Shown: piece by piece, positions 23,300-34,625 of the stretch
Layout of the letters: each line of letters opens with the position of its first letter
How positions within the stretch are numbered: position 1 is the stretch's first letter
Assembly (NCBI RefSeq): GCF_029407905.1
Contig: NC_073626.1
Location: forward strand, 86,065,482-86,129,481
Origin: Bubalus kerabau
Lineage: Eukaryota; Chordata; Mammalia; Artiodactyla; Bovidae
Reading direction: 5' to 3'
Length of the DNA: 64,000 nucleotides
Program-made: the position numbers and the translations under genes
Notes under the pieces: generated by a model
Databases searched by the model: none
What the model was told of the DNA's origin: nothing
What the model saw: only the letters and a program-made list of their open reading frames with translations

Positions 23300-23420
23300 A
23301 ATCTTTGATTTCTTATCATATTTAATTACTACAAGCCTATGAAACATATTATTATACACACCTCACAGATAATGAAATGAGAAGTTAAGAGAACCCAGAA
23401 GATAACCCAGAAGTTAAAAG
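23300..23420 (-). mobile_element. Possible MIR fragment
   Basis: 'catatttaattactacaagc' and 'cacctcacagataatgaaat' follow the reversed MIR core loosely. Confidence 0.38.
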
Positions 23421-23457
23421 AGTGAGAGCTGAGATTTGAATGGGATGCCAAAGTTTT

Positions 23458-23590
23458 ACTTTTTTGGGGGGGTGGGAGCAGGTGTACCACCAGACCTGCA
23501 GGATCTTAGTTCCGCAACCAGGGATTAATCCCAGGCCCCTACAGTGGAAACACAGACTTTGAACCACTGGACCACCAGAAGAGTTCCCAG
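23458..23590 (-). mobile_element. CHR-2-like tRNA-Glu SINE, short form
   Basis: Read in reverse: head 'ctggtggtccagtggttcaa', then 'ggttgcggaactaagatcct', then an A-rich end opposite 'cttttttgggggggtggga'. About 130 bases. Confidence 0.78.
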
Positions 23591-23907
23591 AGTCTTATTT
23601 TGGCCTTTATGCCTGTCTCCACATCCCCTTTCTGCATAATATAAGAGTTAAATAGACATATGGTCAAAGTTCTGTCTTTGTTTTACAGTCTGTGATTAAT
23701 TCAGTCTTTTTCCTCTCTGAATTAAACACCTACCTGTTCATTTAATCATGTTACTTTTTATTTATATACATTAATTTGGCTTCCAGATAAGCTATCCACA
23801 CTTGATCTAAGATATGAGATAACTCTTTCATTCACTTTTTCTCTGTTTCTCTCTATATATGCAAATATTACCACTGAGAATAAGAATCAACTGTACACAC
23901 ACACACA
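23591..23907. other. Unique non-coding sequence
   Basis: Nothing was recognised. A short (CA)n run lies at 23895-23906. Confidence 0.35.
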
Positions 23908-24393
23908 TAGTTGATCCTTATTATTCACGATAGTTATGTTCATAAAGCCACTGGAAAACTTGAACTAGCAAATACTGAATCATTGGAACTAAGAGATATA
24001 CAGGGCTCAGTTCCTGTGAGCCTCTGGTTGCAATACTTTTGTCAATAGATCAACACATAATCTATCTTATGTGTGTTAATCTTTAGAGCTGCCTCATTCA
24101 ATACACACTGTTGATTCATTAACATCGAATTCATAACCTACAGCTTATAACATACTTAAATGGACTATCTCATATTCACATTTTCTCTGTGAGGCACATC
24201 ACCACCTTCTTGCTCTTAGGAACACTAGACAGGACTCCAATGCTGTGCCTGTGGGCCATTATAAATAGTTAATCACAAACAAAAAGTACAAAAATATACC
24301 ACTAAACAGCCCACAAATAGGATACTTGTTTACAATATGACAACTGAAACACAAAGGCAGAACATCACCTATTTAGTCTCCTCTGGGAATGTG
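23908..24393 (-). mobile_element. Tigger/MER2-like DNA transposon, left part
   Basis: The left terminal repeat 'agttgatccttattattcac' pairs with the right end at 24616-24647. The interior 'tcctgtgagcctctggttgc' and 'ataatctatcttatgtgtg' agree with a non-autonomous TcMar-Tigger element read in reverse. Immobile for tens of millions of years. The exact subfamily name is uncertain. Confidence 0.75.
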
Positions 24394-24481
24394 CTGCTGC
24401 TGCTGCTGCATCGCTTTAGTCGTGTCCGACTCTGTGCGACCCCAGGGACGGCAGCCCACCAGGCTTCCCCATCCCTGGGAT
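24394..24481 (-). mobile_element. Bov-A monomer with 12-base target-site duplication
   Basis: A single 88-base Bov-A unit with a (CTG)n start. The perfect 12-base repeat tctgggaatgtg lies at 24382-24393 and 24482-24493. Confidence 0.92.
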
Positions 24482-24647
24482 TCTGGGAATGTGAGTGTCC
24501 AGCAACTCAAATTTTTCACTGTTCTTACGTATATACTTGAAAATGATCATAAAATTGCCCAGAATATTGATTTTGGAGTTACAAATAAATTTCAGCAAAT
24601 AGGCAAATTCACAAATACAGAATCCATAAATAATGATGGATTATGTG
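24482..24647 (-). mobile_element. Tigger/MER2-like DNA transposon, right part
   Basis: 'caactcaaatttttcac' and 'gttacaaataaatttcagca' lead to the right terminal repeat 'aatccataaataatgatgga', the complement of the left end. Confidence 0.75.
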
Positions 24648-25894
24648 TGTGTGCATCTCATCTTTGATCTCTGTTTTTCTGCCCATCTCCTTTCCCACTT
24701 CCTCATGGTCCTGTCTTTTATCTTCTCTACATAAAAATAAATAAGTAAAAAAAAAATTTTTGAATTCTTTTCCACATTGTTTCTGCAGTGTTTATTTTCT
24801 TCTCCTTTTTGGAAACTTTAGGGCTACTTTACACATACACACACACACAATCTTTGATTCCAGATCAATGCAGAACACATCTATGTTCACAGCAATGTAG
24901 TGGCTGATTATAAAGTATAATTGTTCTATATAACATGATGTCTGGTTGACAAATGGTCTTTAAAATGTGCCTAATATCTCAACAGAGAATCAAGGACAGG
25001 TCCAGGAATTTTTATTTTTTCTTTTCTTTCCCCGACCTTTGTATCACCTCATACTATATGGGGCAAGAATGTCTATATTCCTGATTTTTTTTTAAGCTCC
25101 AAATTATTTGCATTTAATTTACCAATCAGTTCTTCATTGGAGACTGGTTGAATTTACAAAAGCAATTACACCCATTTCCTGTGACTTTGACGGATATATA
25201 TAGTTGTGTTAATTAAGCAGAAGAAGAGATTGTGGACTGCTGCTGATTTTAGTGGAAAAACACAATTGTCATCATCTGTGCAGCATTAATTGCTACATAG
25301 GGTAGGAGATTAATATTTTTTAACATTTTAAGTGGTTTTGCATAAATGTTAGCAATAAGCAAGCCATTTCATGTCTTATTGGTTTGCATTTTTAATAATA
25401 TTGGAATGTTAGCCTTCCCATAAAGGGAAGATTGCAACAAAACTGAAATAGTGTTAAAACCTTGCTAGTTATGTGCCAACTGACCCTGTGTACCCCCATT
25501 GGGGAACACTCAAAGACAATGGTACTGTTGAAACATAAAAAGAGGAGGAGATAATTTGTTTTTAATTTTTCTTACATTTGTGAATTTAGTGCCACCAAAG
25601 ACCAACAGCACTGGGCAAGGGCTCTGAAGAATAGACACCACGAACACTTCCTATATCTTTTTTTTTATTACGTTAGATTTGGCCATCTTTTAAAAGCTGA
25701 TCATTATGTTGGTAAAATTATACCAAAATATAAATTGGTGTACTTATTTGTACAAAGAAAACTCAACCAGATTCTTCACTATTATTTAAAATGGAAAAAG
25801 AATCTGAAAATGTAGTGATCGGGAGGGATTTCCAGTGGTGGTAACAGTAGCTGCCAGAGTCTGCTGCAGGTTTGGGATTCCACGGATAGAATAG
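24648..25894. other. Unique AT-rich non-coding sequence
   Basis: No gene was recognised. It contains short T- and A-rich runs and a (CA)7-like patch at 24835-24849. Confidence 0.4.
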
Positions 25895-26060
25895 CTTGAC
25901 TGGGACAGAGCAGGCACCCAGGGAAGATGAGGCTGGAACTAACAGACGAAGCCAGATCACGGAGGGCCTTGCACGCCATGGAGAGGACACCGGATCGTAC
26001 TCTAAGTGCAACAGGAAGCCAGGAGAGAATGCAAGCAGGGAAGCACATAATCTTATATTC
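25895..26060 (+). mobile_element. Old interspersed repeat, family uncertain
   Basis: 'acggagggccttgcacgcca' followed by 'aggaagccaggagagaatgc' resembles a widespread mammalian repeat (the 'ccttg...ggccatgg...gaagcc' pattern) whose name I cannot give with confidence. It explains the overlapping frames on both strands at 25763-26150. Confidence 0.35.
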
Positions 26061-26229
26061 ATTCACAAAATGAAATCTCACGGTGAGGAGAAAGAAAAGG
26101 AGGAGGTTGGTGAGAGGAATGGGCAAATGAGTTGGTAAAACCTTATTCACTCTTTTAAGCCCAGTTTAAACAGAAGCAGAGACATTTGGTCCTTTCCCTA
26201 TGCTCTCAGAGGTTTTTTTTAATTAAAAT

Positions 26230-26422
26230 TTTTTTTTAATTTTTTATTTTATATTGGAGTATAACTGATAAACAATGTTGTGATAGATTCAGGTGCACAG
26301 CAGTGACTCAGCCATCCACACATGCATATCCATTCTCCCCCAAACTCCCCTCCCATCCAGGCTGTCACATTGAACAGAGTTCCTTGTGCTGTACAGTAGG
26401 TCCTTGTTGGTTATCCATTTTA
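26230..26422 (-). mobile_element. L1 3' end, copy 1 of an adjacent pair
   Basis: 'attggagtataactgataaa' and 'acagtaggtccttgttggtt' are L1 3' UTR sequence in reverse. It stops at 'ttatccattttat', where a second 3' end begins. Confidence 0.87.
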
Positions 26423-26750
26423 TTTTTTTAACTTTTTATTTTGTACTGGGATATAGATGATTAATAATGTTGTTTTAAGTGAACAGGGATTCAGCCATAC
26501 ACATATACATATCAATTCTCCCTAAAACCCACCTCCATGTTGCCACATAACATTGAGCAGAGTTCCCTATGCTATACAGTAAATCCTTGTTGGTTATCCA
26601 TTTTAAATATAGCAATGTGTACATGTCCATCCCAAACTCCCTATCACTTCCCCCATTCTTTCCCCCTGGTAATTAAGTTTGTTCTATAAGTCTGTTTCTA
26701 CTTTGTAAATGAAGTTCATTTGTATCATTTCTTTTTCAATTCCACATATC
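26423..26750 (-). mobile_element. L1 3' end, copy 2 of an adjacent pair
   Basis: Starts again at 'tttattttgtactgggatat', repeats the same 3' UTR region including 'atccttgttggttatccatt', then continues further into the UTR (ataagtctgtttctactttg). Truncated at the BovB junction. Confidence 0.87.
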
Positions 26751-27059
26751 AGATCAGTTCAGTTCAGTTACTCAGTCCTGTCCAACTCTTTGCGATCCCA
26801 TGAACCGCAGCACACCAGGCCTCCCTGTCCATCACCAACTCCCGGAGTCCACCCAAACCCATGTCCATTGTGTCAGTGATGCCATCCAACCATCTCATCC
26901 TCTGTCGTCCCCTTCTCCTCCTGCCCTCAATCTTTTCTAGCATCAGGGTCTTTTCAAATGAGTCAGCTCTCCGCATCAGGTGGCCAAAGTATTGGGAGTT
27001 TCAGCTTCAACATCAGTCCCTCCAATGAACACCCAGGACTAATCTTTAGGAGGGAGTGG
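26751..27059 (-). mobile_element. BovB LINE 3' fragment
   Basis: Starts with the 'cagttcagttcag' tail in reverse and continues through 'catctcatcctctgtcgtcc' to a diverged 5' edge. About 300 bases. Confidence 0.92.
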
Positions 27060-27510
27060 TGTAAGGGCTATTATGTGATTTTTTTTGTAATTGCACTTTC
27101 ACCACGCATGAACAGAAGTTTATCACTCCCATGCAGAACTGAGGAAAGACTAGACTCAAAGCCCTTATTTTTACACAGACCTCAGAGCATAGCTGATGCT
27201 CAAGTGCACTTGCTGAACTGAGGTCAACCGAATGAAGGCAGTGACTCACTTCAGTCTGAATGTATGACAGACAGGTTCTTAATACTAAAGCAACAGGTAA
27301 GTAACTGATGGTTGAAGTTACAGAGAAATCTCCCCAGAGGTAGATGAAACTTCATAATATCAATAGTATTGAAAGTCATCTAATTGTTGTCTTAAATGCA
27401 GAATCTCAGCATATTGAGGAAAAATATCAGATTCTCTATTTCTTTATCCCTATTAAGTACTTGTTTGAAATAAACTCTTTATTGATGTATATTTAGACAA
27501 TAGGAGTACC
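27060..27510. other. Unique non-coding sequence
   Basis: Nothing was recognised. Confidence 0.35.
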
Positions 27511-27521
27511 TTTCTTGAACT

Positions 27522-27756
27522 GCTGCTGCTGCTGCTGCTAAGTCGCTTCAGTCGTGTCCAACTCTATGCGACCCCATAGACAGCAGCCCACCAGGCTCCC
27601 CCGTCCCTGGGATTCTCCAGGCAAGAACACTGGAGTGGGTTGCCATTGCCTTCTCCAATGCATGAAAGTGAAAAGTGAAAGTGAAGTCGCCCAGTCGTGT
27701 CCGACTCTTAGCAACCCCATGGACTGCAGCCTACCAGGCTCCTCCATCCATGGGAT
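27522..27756 (-). mobile_element. Bov-A2 SINE with target-site duplication
   Basis: Dimer in reverse with a (CTG)n start, cut short at 'catccatgggat', so it is slightly 5'-truncated. The perfect 11-base repeat tttcttgaact lies at 27511-27521 and 27757-27767. Confidence 0.94.
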
Positions 27757-27767
27757 TTTCTTGAACT

Positions 27768-29357
27768 ACACATCAATAAATGTTAGGGCCCACTCATCGT
27801 TGACTTTAAAATTTTAAAAAAAGTTTAGTAATTTTTTTTTCCATCACAAAAGGAAATTTTGTCCATCAAATCTAGAGAAGTAACTTTTTGCAGAGCTTGG
27901 TTTGAGCATCATATTATTCTAGGGACCTTCACCAACAAACAGAAATGACTTTCCACTTTCTGGACCCAAATTTATTAACTCATTTTTTTATCTCTGAAAT
28001 AAAAAATTCTGAAGTTCAAGTGTTAGAAATCATTCTAGAGTTATTTCAACAAAGATTCTTCTATTTTTATTTTCTGAAAATTTAAAATAAAAATCACACT
28101 CCTCTGATGTCTCACTGATGTGCCTTTTGTTTTTTAAAGTCCAGGCAGTTGAAAGCCAACATTTTGGTTTGTACAGGCACAATCAAAGGTTCAGGTGTGA
28201 CCAAGTTCTTTGGTGTGACCTGATGTCTACTTCTAAGAGGTGAGGTGGACCAACACCCTCTTTGAAAATCTAATTAATTCGATAGTGATGACATCTAATT
28301 ATAACTTTTCCCATTCTTTGGGGCACTAAGAAACATGCCTCTAATAGAAATACTAACAAGTATTTTGCAATGATAACTCCTCCAGACTGAAATACAAAAT
28401 ATATCTATTCTGTAAACTATTCCTTGTTTACACTCTTTCCTTTGGTATAATTTGTAACAAATTACTCAGGTTCTTGAAGGACTGTAATACTGTAGAAGCC
28501 CCATGGTCATTTTATCCACCTCATCACCTCCTAGTGTAGAAAAATTATCATATGAAAAAAGGCCAAGAGCTCCCTCTCTAAATTAGCTTTCTATTTAGAG
28601 TTTCTCCCAACCAAGGTTTTTCAGTAAAAGGAAGGAAATACAGTATACAAGACATGACATCTGATCTCATGAAGGGCAGTTCAGCTATGAATATCTTCTT
28701 TTAATGTGCTTGTTTATCAGTTACCTTATAAAAATGCAGCATTACTCTGTTAACTTGAAATCATAAATGACTCACAGAAACTTCAGTACATCATCTCTGT
28801 TGAAATATCTTGGGCATAATTTCTATCCTGAAGCTGCTCATGGACCATAGTTGGACTAGTTATTTTAATACCCAGTTTTTACCAAGGTTATAAGGGGATG
28901 TAGAGCTTTTCTTAGTGTTAATTAGTGCTACACGTATGAAAATGAACAATAGACTTAACAAATAGGTCACTGTTTTTGCCTCTGAGGAAAGATAAGCTGA
29001 TAGCAAGTTTCTGGGGAATTCTAATATTGATGCTATGAAGTTCCTCTATTTGTCAGTGCAAAATCTAAGAGGGATCAAAAAAAGAAACTTCCTCATTTTG
29101 TACTTAGGGAATACACAGCATTAGAAGCAGAATCAGATTGAGTAGGCTTCTTAAAAAATAATCTTTATTTAAGGAATATAAAGTATTCTCAAGTCCATGA
29201 TACTGTTGTACACTAATTAACACAGTCCTTGTGACCAGTGACAACTCCAGAAATTTTGTGCTGAAGGACTTTTGAAGCTGCATTTAAATTGCAAGCACTG
29301 TGCCTTTTAGCTGGCTAATTTAGAGCTGGCTGGTAAGTGGAGGTGGGTGGGGATACC
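27768..29357. other. Unique AT-rich non-coding sequence
   Basis: No gene or repeat was recognised over about 1.6 kb. Confidence 0.4.
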
Positions 29358-29739
29358 CATCAGGGTCTTCCAGAGAAACAGATTCAATAGGAACTATTTA
29401 GGTGTGTAGATAGACACACACACACACACACACACACATATGTATGCATCCATGTATGTGTGTGCTTGTGTGTGTATGTAGACATTTCCTGTAAGGAATT
29501 GGTTTACATTATAGGAACTAAGAAGCCCCAAGATCCACAGTTAGCAGTCCAGAGACCCAGGAGAACTGATGATAGTTTGAGCCCAAACCTGAAGGTCTGT
29601 GAAGCAGGAAAGTAATGGTTCCAATCCAAGACTGAGTCTGAAGGCAGGAGAAGACCAACGTCCCAATTTGAAGACAGTCGGGCAGTGAGTGAATTCTCCC
29701 TTTATCAGCCTTTTCATTCTAAATAGACCTTCAATGGAT
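29358..29739 (+). mobile_element. Old mammalian repeat (L1M 3' UTR-like), left part
   Basis: 'ttccagagaaacagattcaa', 'cagagacccaggagaactga' and 'ttcattctaaatagaccttc' follow a common mammalian repeat that I associate with old L1 3' UTRs. The family name is not certain. It includes a (CA)n array at 29413-29438. Confidence 0.65.
29413..29438. repeat. (CA)n microsatellite
   Basis: About 13 CA units, followed by a degenerate TG/TA stretch to 29475. Confidence 0.93.
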
Positions 29740-30116
29740 AAGCCGAGCACAGAAGAATTGATGCTTTTGAACTGTGGTGTTGGAGAAGACTCTTGAGAGT
29801 TTCTTGGACTGCAAGGAGATACAACCAGTCAATCCTAAAGGAGAACAGTCCTGGGTGTTCATTGGAAGGACTGATGCTGAAGCTGAAACTCCAATACTTT
29901 GGCCACCTGATGCTAAGAACTGACTCCTTGGAAAAGACCCCAATGTTGGGAAAGATTGAAGGCAGGAGGGATGACAGAGGATGAGATGGTTAGATGGTTC
30001 ATGAGTTTCATTCAGCAAGCTCCAGAAGTTGGTGATGGACAGGGAAGCCTGGCGTGCTGCAGTCCATGGGGTTGCAAAGAATCCGGACATGACTGAGCGA
30101 CTGAATTGAATTGACT
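29740..30116 (+). mobile_element. BovB LINE 3' fragment
   Basis: Begins 'aagccgagcacagaagaatt' and ends with 'gactgaattgaattgactg'. It splits the surrounding old repeat, which resumes directly afterwards. Confidence 0.93.
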
Positions 30117-30285
30117 GGATTGAATAATGCCTACTCACCTTGGGGAGGGCAATCAACTTTACTTGGGTATGATTGAAATGTTGATCTCAGTCAGAAACAG
30201 TCACAGATGCACCCAGAATAATATTCAACCTGGGCACCCCATGGCCCAGTCAAGGTGACACATCAAAGTAACCATTTCTCAGTAC
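30117..30285 (+). mobile_element. Old mammalian repeat (L1M 3' UTR-like), right part
   Basis: 'tggggagggcaatcaacttt' and 'ggcaccccatggcccagtca' continue the element left at 29739 with almost nothing missing. Confidence 0.65.
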
Positions 30286-30329
30286 CTGATATAATTAATG
30301 TCTTTTAGATAGTCTCATGACTGTGATAG

Positions 30330-30430
30330 CTGAAATCATTTAATATCTGAACTGTACCTTCTCATCTGTAAAATGGAGGTAATACAGTAAGCCCTGTTCT
30401 ATACTACTACAAAGTTTATGAAGTGACTAC
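30330..30430 (+). mobile_element. MIR SINE fragment
   Basis: 'ccttctcatctgtaaaatgg' is the MIR core in sense orientation. Confidence 0.5.
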
Positions 30431-30544
30431 TGAGCCAAATCAGCTAACCTGGAATTTCTGGGTCTGGGAACCTACAGTCAATCACATTATATATGAATTT
30501 GTGGTATCATGAAATTTTACTGTAAAAGTACTTGCTTCATTAAA

Positions 30545-30580
30545 TTGTTTGGAAGACCAGGTGGAATGATGCATATAAAG
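30545..30580 (+). mobile_element. MIR SINE piece left of a hAT insertion
   Basis: 'ggtggaatgatgcatataaag' matches the MIR 3' region and is continued after the DNA transposon at 30777. Confidence 0.45.
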
Positions 30581-30776
30581 CAGGCGTCCTCAACCACCTG
30601 GGATTTAATGCCTAATTATCTGAAGTGGAGCTGATATTAGAATAATAATAGAAATAAAGTGAACAAAAGATGTAATATGCTTGAATCATCCTGAAACCAT
30701 CCTCTCCACACTGGTTCGTGGAAAAATTATCTTCCATAGAACTGGTCCCTAGTGCCAAAAAGGTTGGGGACCACTG
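30581..30776. mobile_element. hAT-type non-autonomous DNA transposon
   Basis: The left end 'caggcgtcctcaaccacctg' and right end 'aaaaaggttggggaccactg' form imperfect inverted repeats. The interior 'gaaaccatcctctccacact' and 'gaactggtccctagtgccaa' are typical of a common mammalian hAT family (Zaphod/Tip100-like in my memory). The flanking 8-base duplication is not clean. Confidence 0.7.
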
Positions 30777-30830
30777 AAAAGTACTTAACAGAATTGCCCA
30801 GCACAGAAAAAACTTAATAATACAAATTGT
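30777..30830 (+). mobile_element. MIR SINE piece right of the hAT insertion
   Basis: 'tacttaacagaattgcccag' completes the MIR 3' end (cttag...cagtgcctggcac pattern). Confidence 0.45.
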
Positions 30831-30920
30831 TCTTTTTCTTTCTTTATTTCCTGCCTCCTCCTCTTCCTTTTCTTCCTCCTCCTTGATTTTCTCTTCTTCT
30901 AATTCTTATTCTTCTACTAC
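30831..30920. repeat. Pyrimidine-rich low-complexity tract
   Basis: Repeated TTC/CTC units such as 'cctcctcctcttccttttct'. Confidence 0.8.
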
Positions 30921-32732
30921 ACATATCTAATACTCTTGATCATTAATCATTCTAGAAACATCTTGTCACATTTTCCATAACACCACATTCTGATCAATTT
31001 TATTTTACTTGTCTGATATTTTCTTCTCTGTCTCTTTAGAGTACTTCTATACTTGATGCTGTTCTTCAATAGATAATATTGCTCAGGATCTTGTTCTTGG
31101 CCCACTGTTTATCTTACTCCATACACTCTCCTCAGGCAAATTCTCAGTGGTCCAGGTTTCACACTGCACCGTGAATATGAGATGCAGGAATAAAAATGTT
31201 TTGGCTGAGTTAATGAAATTAAGGCAAAATGAATCCTAAAGAGACCAATAGTTCCTCTCAATTTATAAGCATAACAAAATCAGCTAAAAGATCTTTCTAA
31301 GCTTTCATATTTTTCATCAATATTCTCAGAAACTTAAAAGATTTGCAAAAAACAAAGCAGAAGCCACAACTCAAAACTATGTATGTTTAATAAACATATG
31401 TCTATGCAAGTAAATGAACAAATTATATACTGAATGGTTTCCAAATAATGTCCTATAATTATTATGAGATTGCTATTTTGTGCATGTTCAGAAGATAAGA
31501 AATTAATTTCTTCTTAATCTCCTAAGGACATCTCTGACAATTTAGTTCATCACTCAGACTTAAAGCTTAAAGGCTATGAAATGTGGTACTCAATTCATTT
31601 TTATTCAATTCAATTCATTTAAGAAATATTTATGAAATATCTTTTCTATGTAAGAGCTGAGTTAGATCTCTTTTTTGACATCATGATGATTAAAATATAG
31701 TCTCTGGCCTTGAGGGGTGTACATTATTGGAGGGATGTTTAAACCAATGTGCACATATCTATCGTGTAAAGCACAATAACCTGAAAGCTACAGAAATGTC
31801 ATAGAGAATCAGAGGGAATAAACTGAATTAGTAGGATTAGAAAGGACTTAAAGGAGGAGCTAGAATGAGTCCCTAAAACCAAAATATAACAAAAGAATAT
31901 TTACTTTACTACTTTGAGTTTCATTTTAGGTTATTATATATGAAGTCATCAACAAAATACACCTTAATTATGTACAGTAATAACAAACACATTTTAACAC
32001 TATTATTGTACTTAATAGTTGTATCATTTGAGAAAAAAACTCTCTAAGTTTCAGTTTTTAAAATGATGACAATAACATCTGCCTTATACTTGTCATTGTA
32101 ATGGGACTCCAAATGAATATGTTTAGTACTTAGGAGACATGAGGATTAAATGATAGGTCTTTCAGTGATTGGTTGAACAACTGTACCTCAGTTGTTCTTT
32201 AATGGACTGTTATTTAATGGTTATCTAATGGCTTGAAATCACTCTGCAACAAAGTATCTAGCAATCTGCCACATTTGGGTTTATGTTCTACCACTATTTG
32301 GATTGGAGACACCGAAATCGCTCTTAGGAAATTTAATGACAACAAAGGTGATTACTACCAAATCATCTCCAGTAATTTTAGAATCAGAAAAGATCTTATA
32401 AACCATCTTGTTCAGCATCCTTATTTTACAGCTAAAAAACTGAGTTTATTATAAAGTGGTTATTTCATTTACCATAAGTTTTATATGATTCAAAAACCTT
32501 CACATTGCCTCCAAGAAAGTCATCAACATGTATTAATTATAAGATGTAATTATCTTTGCTCAGCAATATCTACACTATCACAAAAGAAGTAGGTACCTCA
32601 TCTTCGGAAGGAACTGACAAGCCCAAGATACACATCAGAAGCTACCATGATGGAAGAAGCCTGGAAAATGATCATTGACCCTGTGGAAGGCATTAGAGTT
32701 GTTCAGTGTCAAGAAAAAAATTCATGTAGACA
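30921..32732. other. Unique AT-rich non-coding sequence
   Basis: No gene was recognised. The 31620-31850 part (tttctatgtaagagctgagt, 'tctctggccttgaggggtg') weakly recalls an old mammalian repeat, but I cannot name it. The 73-codon frame at 32233-32454 has no recognisable homology. Confidence 0.35.
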
Positions 32733-32746
32733 TAATACTTATTCTT

Positions 32747-32959
32747 GAATGTGAACGTCAAGTCACTCAGTCGTGTCTGACTCTTTGCGACCCCATGGAC
32801 TGTAGCCTACCAGGCTCCTCTGTCAATGGGATTTTCCAGGCAATACTAGTGGAGTGGATTGCCATTTCCTTCTCCAAGGGATCCTCCCAACCCAGGGATC
32901 GAACCGGGGTCTCCCACACTGTAGACAGATGCTTTACCATCTGAGCCACCTGGGAAGTC
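32747..32959 (-). mobile_element. Bov-tA SINE with 14-base target-site duplication
   Basis: Full-length in reverse, ending with the head 'ggcttcccag' region as 'gccacctgggaagtc'. The perfect 14-base repeat taatacttattctt lies at 32733-32746 and 32960-32973. Confidence 0.95.
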
Positions 32960-32973
32960 TAATACTTATTCTT

Positions 32974-33222
32974 TTTAAAACTTTAATGAAAATTATGTGG
33001 CAAATCTACATTGTTTCAGAAGAAACAATGGACCTATGGGAAGACATTACAAAAGGGAGAATTTTAGTTTGAAATCAGGAGAAATCTTTTAAACATTAGA
33101 GCAGTCCCAAAATATCTGTCTTGTAAAATCATTGTACTAGACTGTCTTGTAAAATACCTTCTAATTTCTCAATATCCTAAGTTTCTCTGGATTTTCAAAA
33201 ATGGTAAGTATGGGATTAACTA
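32974..33222. other. Unique non-coding sequence
   Basis: Nothing was recognised. Confidence 0.3.
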
Positions 33223-33232
33223 TTCTTGATGC

Positions 33233-33356
33233 TGCTGCTGCTGCTAAGTCACTTCAGTCATGTCCAACTCTGTGCAACCCCATAGATGGTAGCCTACCAG
33301 GCTCTCCCGTCCCTGGGATTCTCCAGGCAAGAACACTGGAATGGGTTGCCTCTTCC
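33233..33356 (-). mobile_element. Bov-A monomer with target-site duplication
   Basis: One monomer with a (CTG)n start. The perfect 10-base repeat ttcttgatgc lies at 33223-33232 and 33357-33366. Confidence 0.93.
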
Positions 33357-33366
33357 TTCTTGATGC

Positions 33367-34559
33367 AAAAGGATTTAATTTCTTTATTTTTCTCATTTCT
33401 TACATTACTGATATGATTTTATAACATAAATATGACTTATGAATTATCCTTAAAGAATCTGTTATCTTACAAATTTCTTTTAAGGCTCCATTTTACTTGA
33501 ATTAGATTAACTTCTCAACAACCACCAGCTATCCTTTTATTCTTTTTAAGTCTGAATATAGGTAACCTTTTATTTTCTGGGCTGTAATATCATACTGTGG
33601 AAGGGGAAAATGTAAGCCTCAACACTTCCCCTTCCAAGTTAACATAAAATATAAAGAATTTTAGAAATTGCATGCCATTTTTGTTTTAAAAAGAGAAATT
33701 ATTTTACTTGGGTTACCAGTGAAATAAATGGATAGGAGGTATCAGGAAATAGATTAGAAATCACCCAAGATACAAAATATAGTATTATAAATAAAGATAA
33801 GTGAAGAAGACCAGATGGAGATCTTAGGAAGAAATTTTATGGAAGAAAACTGAAAAGTCTGACAGTATTTCCCAATATTGGTCCATCTCAGAGAATCAGA
33901 AATTTTGAGTTCTGACTTTAATACCATAAATTATAGGGTGACCATGGATAACTGGATAAATATTTCTAAACATTTTATGTTTAAAGTGAGGGAAATACGT
34001 AACCCAGTGCTATCTGAGGGCTCACAAATAATTTTGGCAGGTATTTTATCAAAAATACATATATATCTTACCCTATAATACTTTTTTTTTTTTTTGCAGA
34101 GAAGGGATTTTATATTTTAAAAAGAAAGAAAAATCTAGGCTTTTCTACAAGTGCTTCATTTTACACTGTCAGGTTGATTTGGCTATTTGTCAGAGAATCT
34201 TTGAGACATTATATCTTATATCAGAACTGTCTTGGAGAATAATTGTTTGCTTTGGGGTCTCATGGCAGTAATTTTAAAATCTCTGGAGGCAAGGTTATTT
34301 ACAGAATAAGGTGAGAAAATTTGGAACATTGCTAAAAACAAAGACTATATCTTTAAGTAACTTTTGGCAAGCACATCTAGTATTTGCTATAAAATGTATA
34401 GCCAATCAGTATTGAGAACTGTCATTATGTATACTTACATAATTGAGAGTCAGTTGCAGTGAGAGAGAAGAAACAGAGGAATTATTTACAATAGTGCTCC
34501 AAAGACATTGCAGTTTGAACTTGGTATATAGGTATAAAATCAGAATAAAATGGAATCTT
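33367..34559. other. Unique AT-rich non-coding sequence
   Basis: No gene was recognised. A T14 run at 34082-34095 is followed by gcagagaag, which looks like a polypyrimidine-AG acceptor on paper, but no exon follows that I can support. Confidence 0.4.
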
Positions 34560-34625
34560 TAATACAGCATCTAGCACAAAACCAAGCACTCTTCTAGTAC
34601 TCAATAAATGTTTGTTGAATGAAGA
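34560..34625 (+). mobile_element. L2-like LINE 3' end fragment
   Basis: 'agtactcaataaatgtttgt' followed by 'tgaatgaag' is the characteristic L2/MIR-type 3' terminus. Confidence 0.55.

Noticed and set aside
29413..29475. CA/TG repeat as possible Z-DNA regulatory element
   Set aside because: It is a common microsatellite inside an old repeat, with nothing else in the sequence to support a regulatory role.
31620..31850. Possible old L2-like repeat
   Set aside because: The resemblance is too weak to name a family by eye, so it was left within unique sequence.
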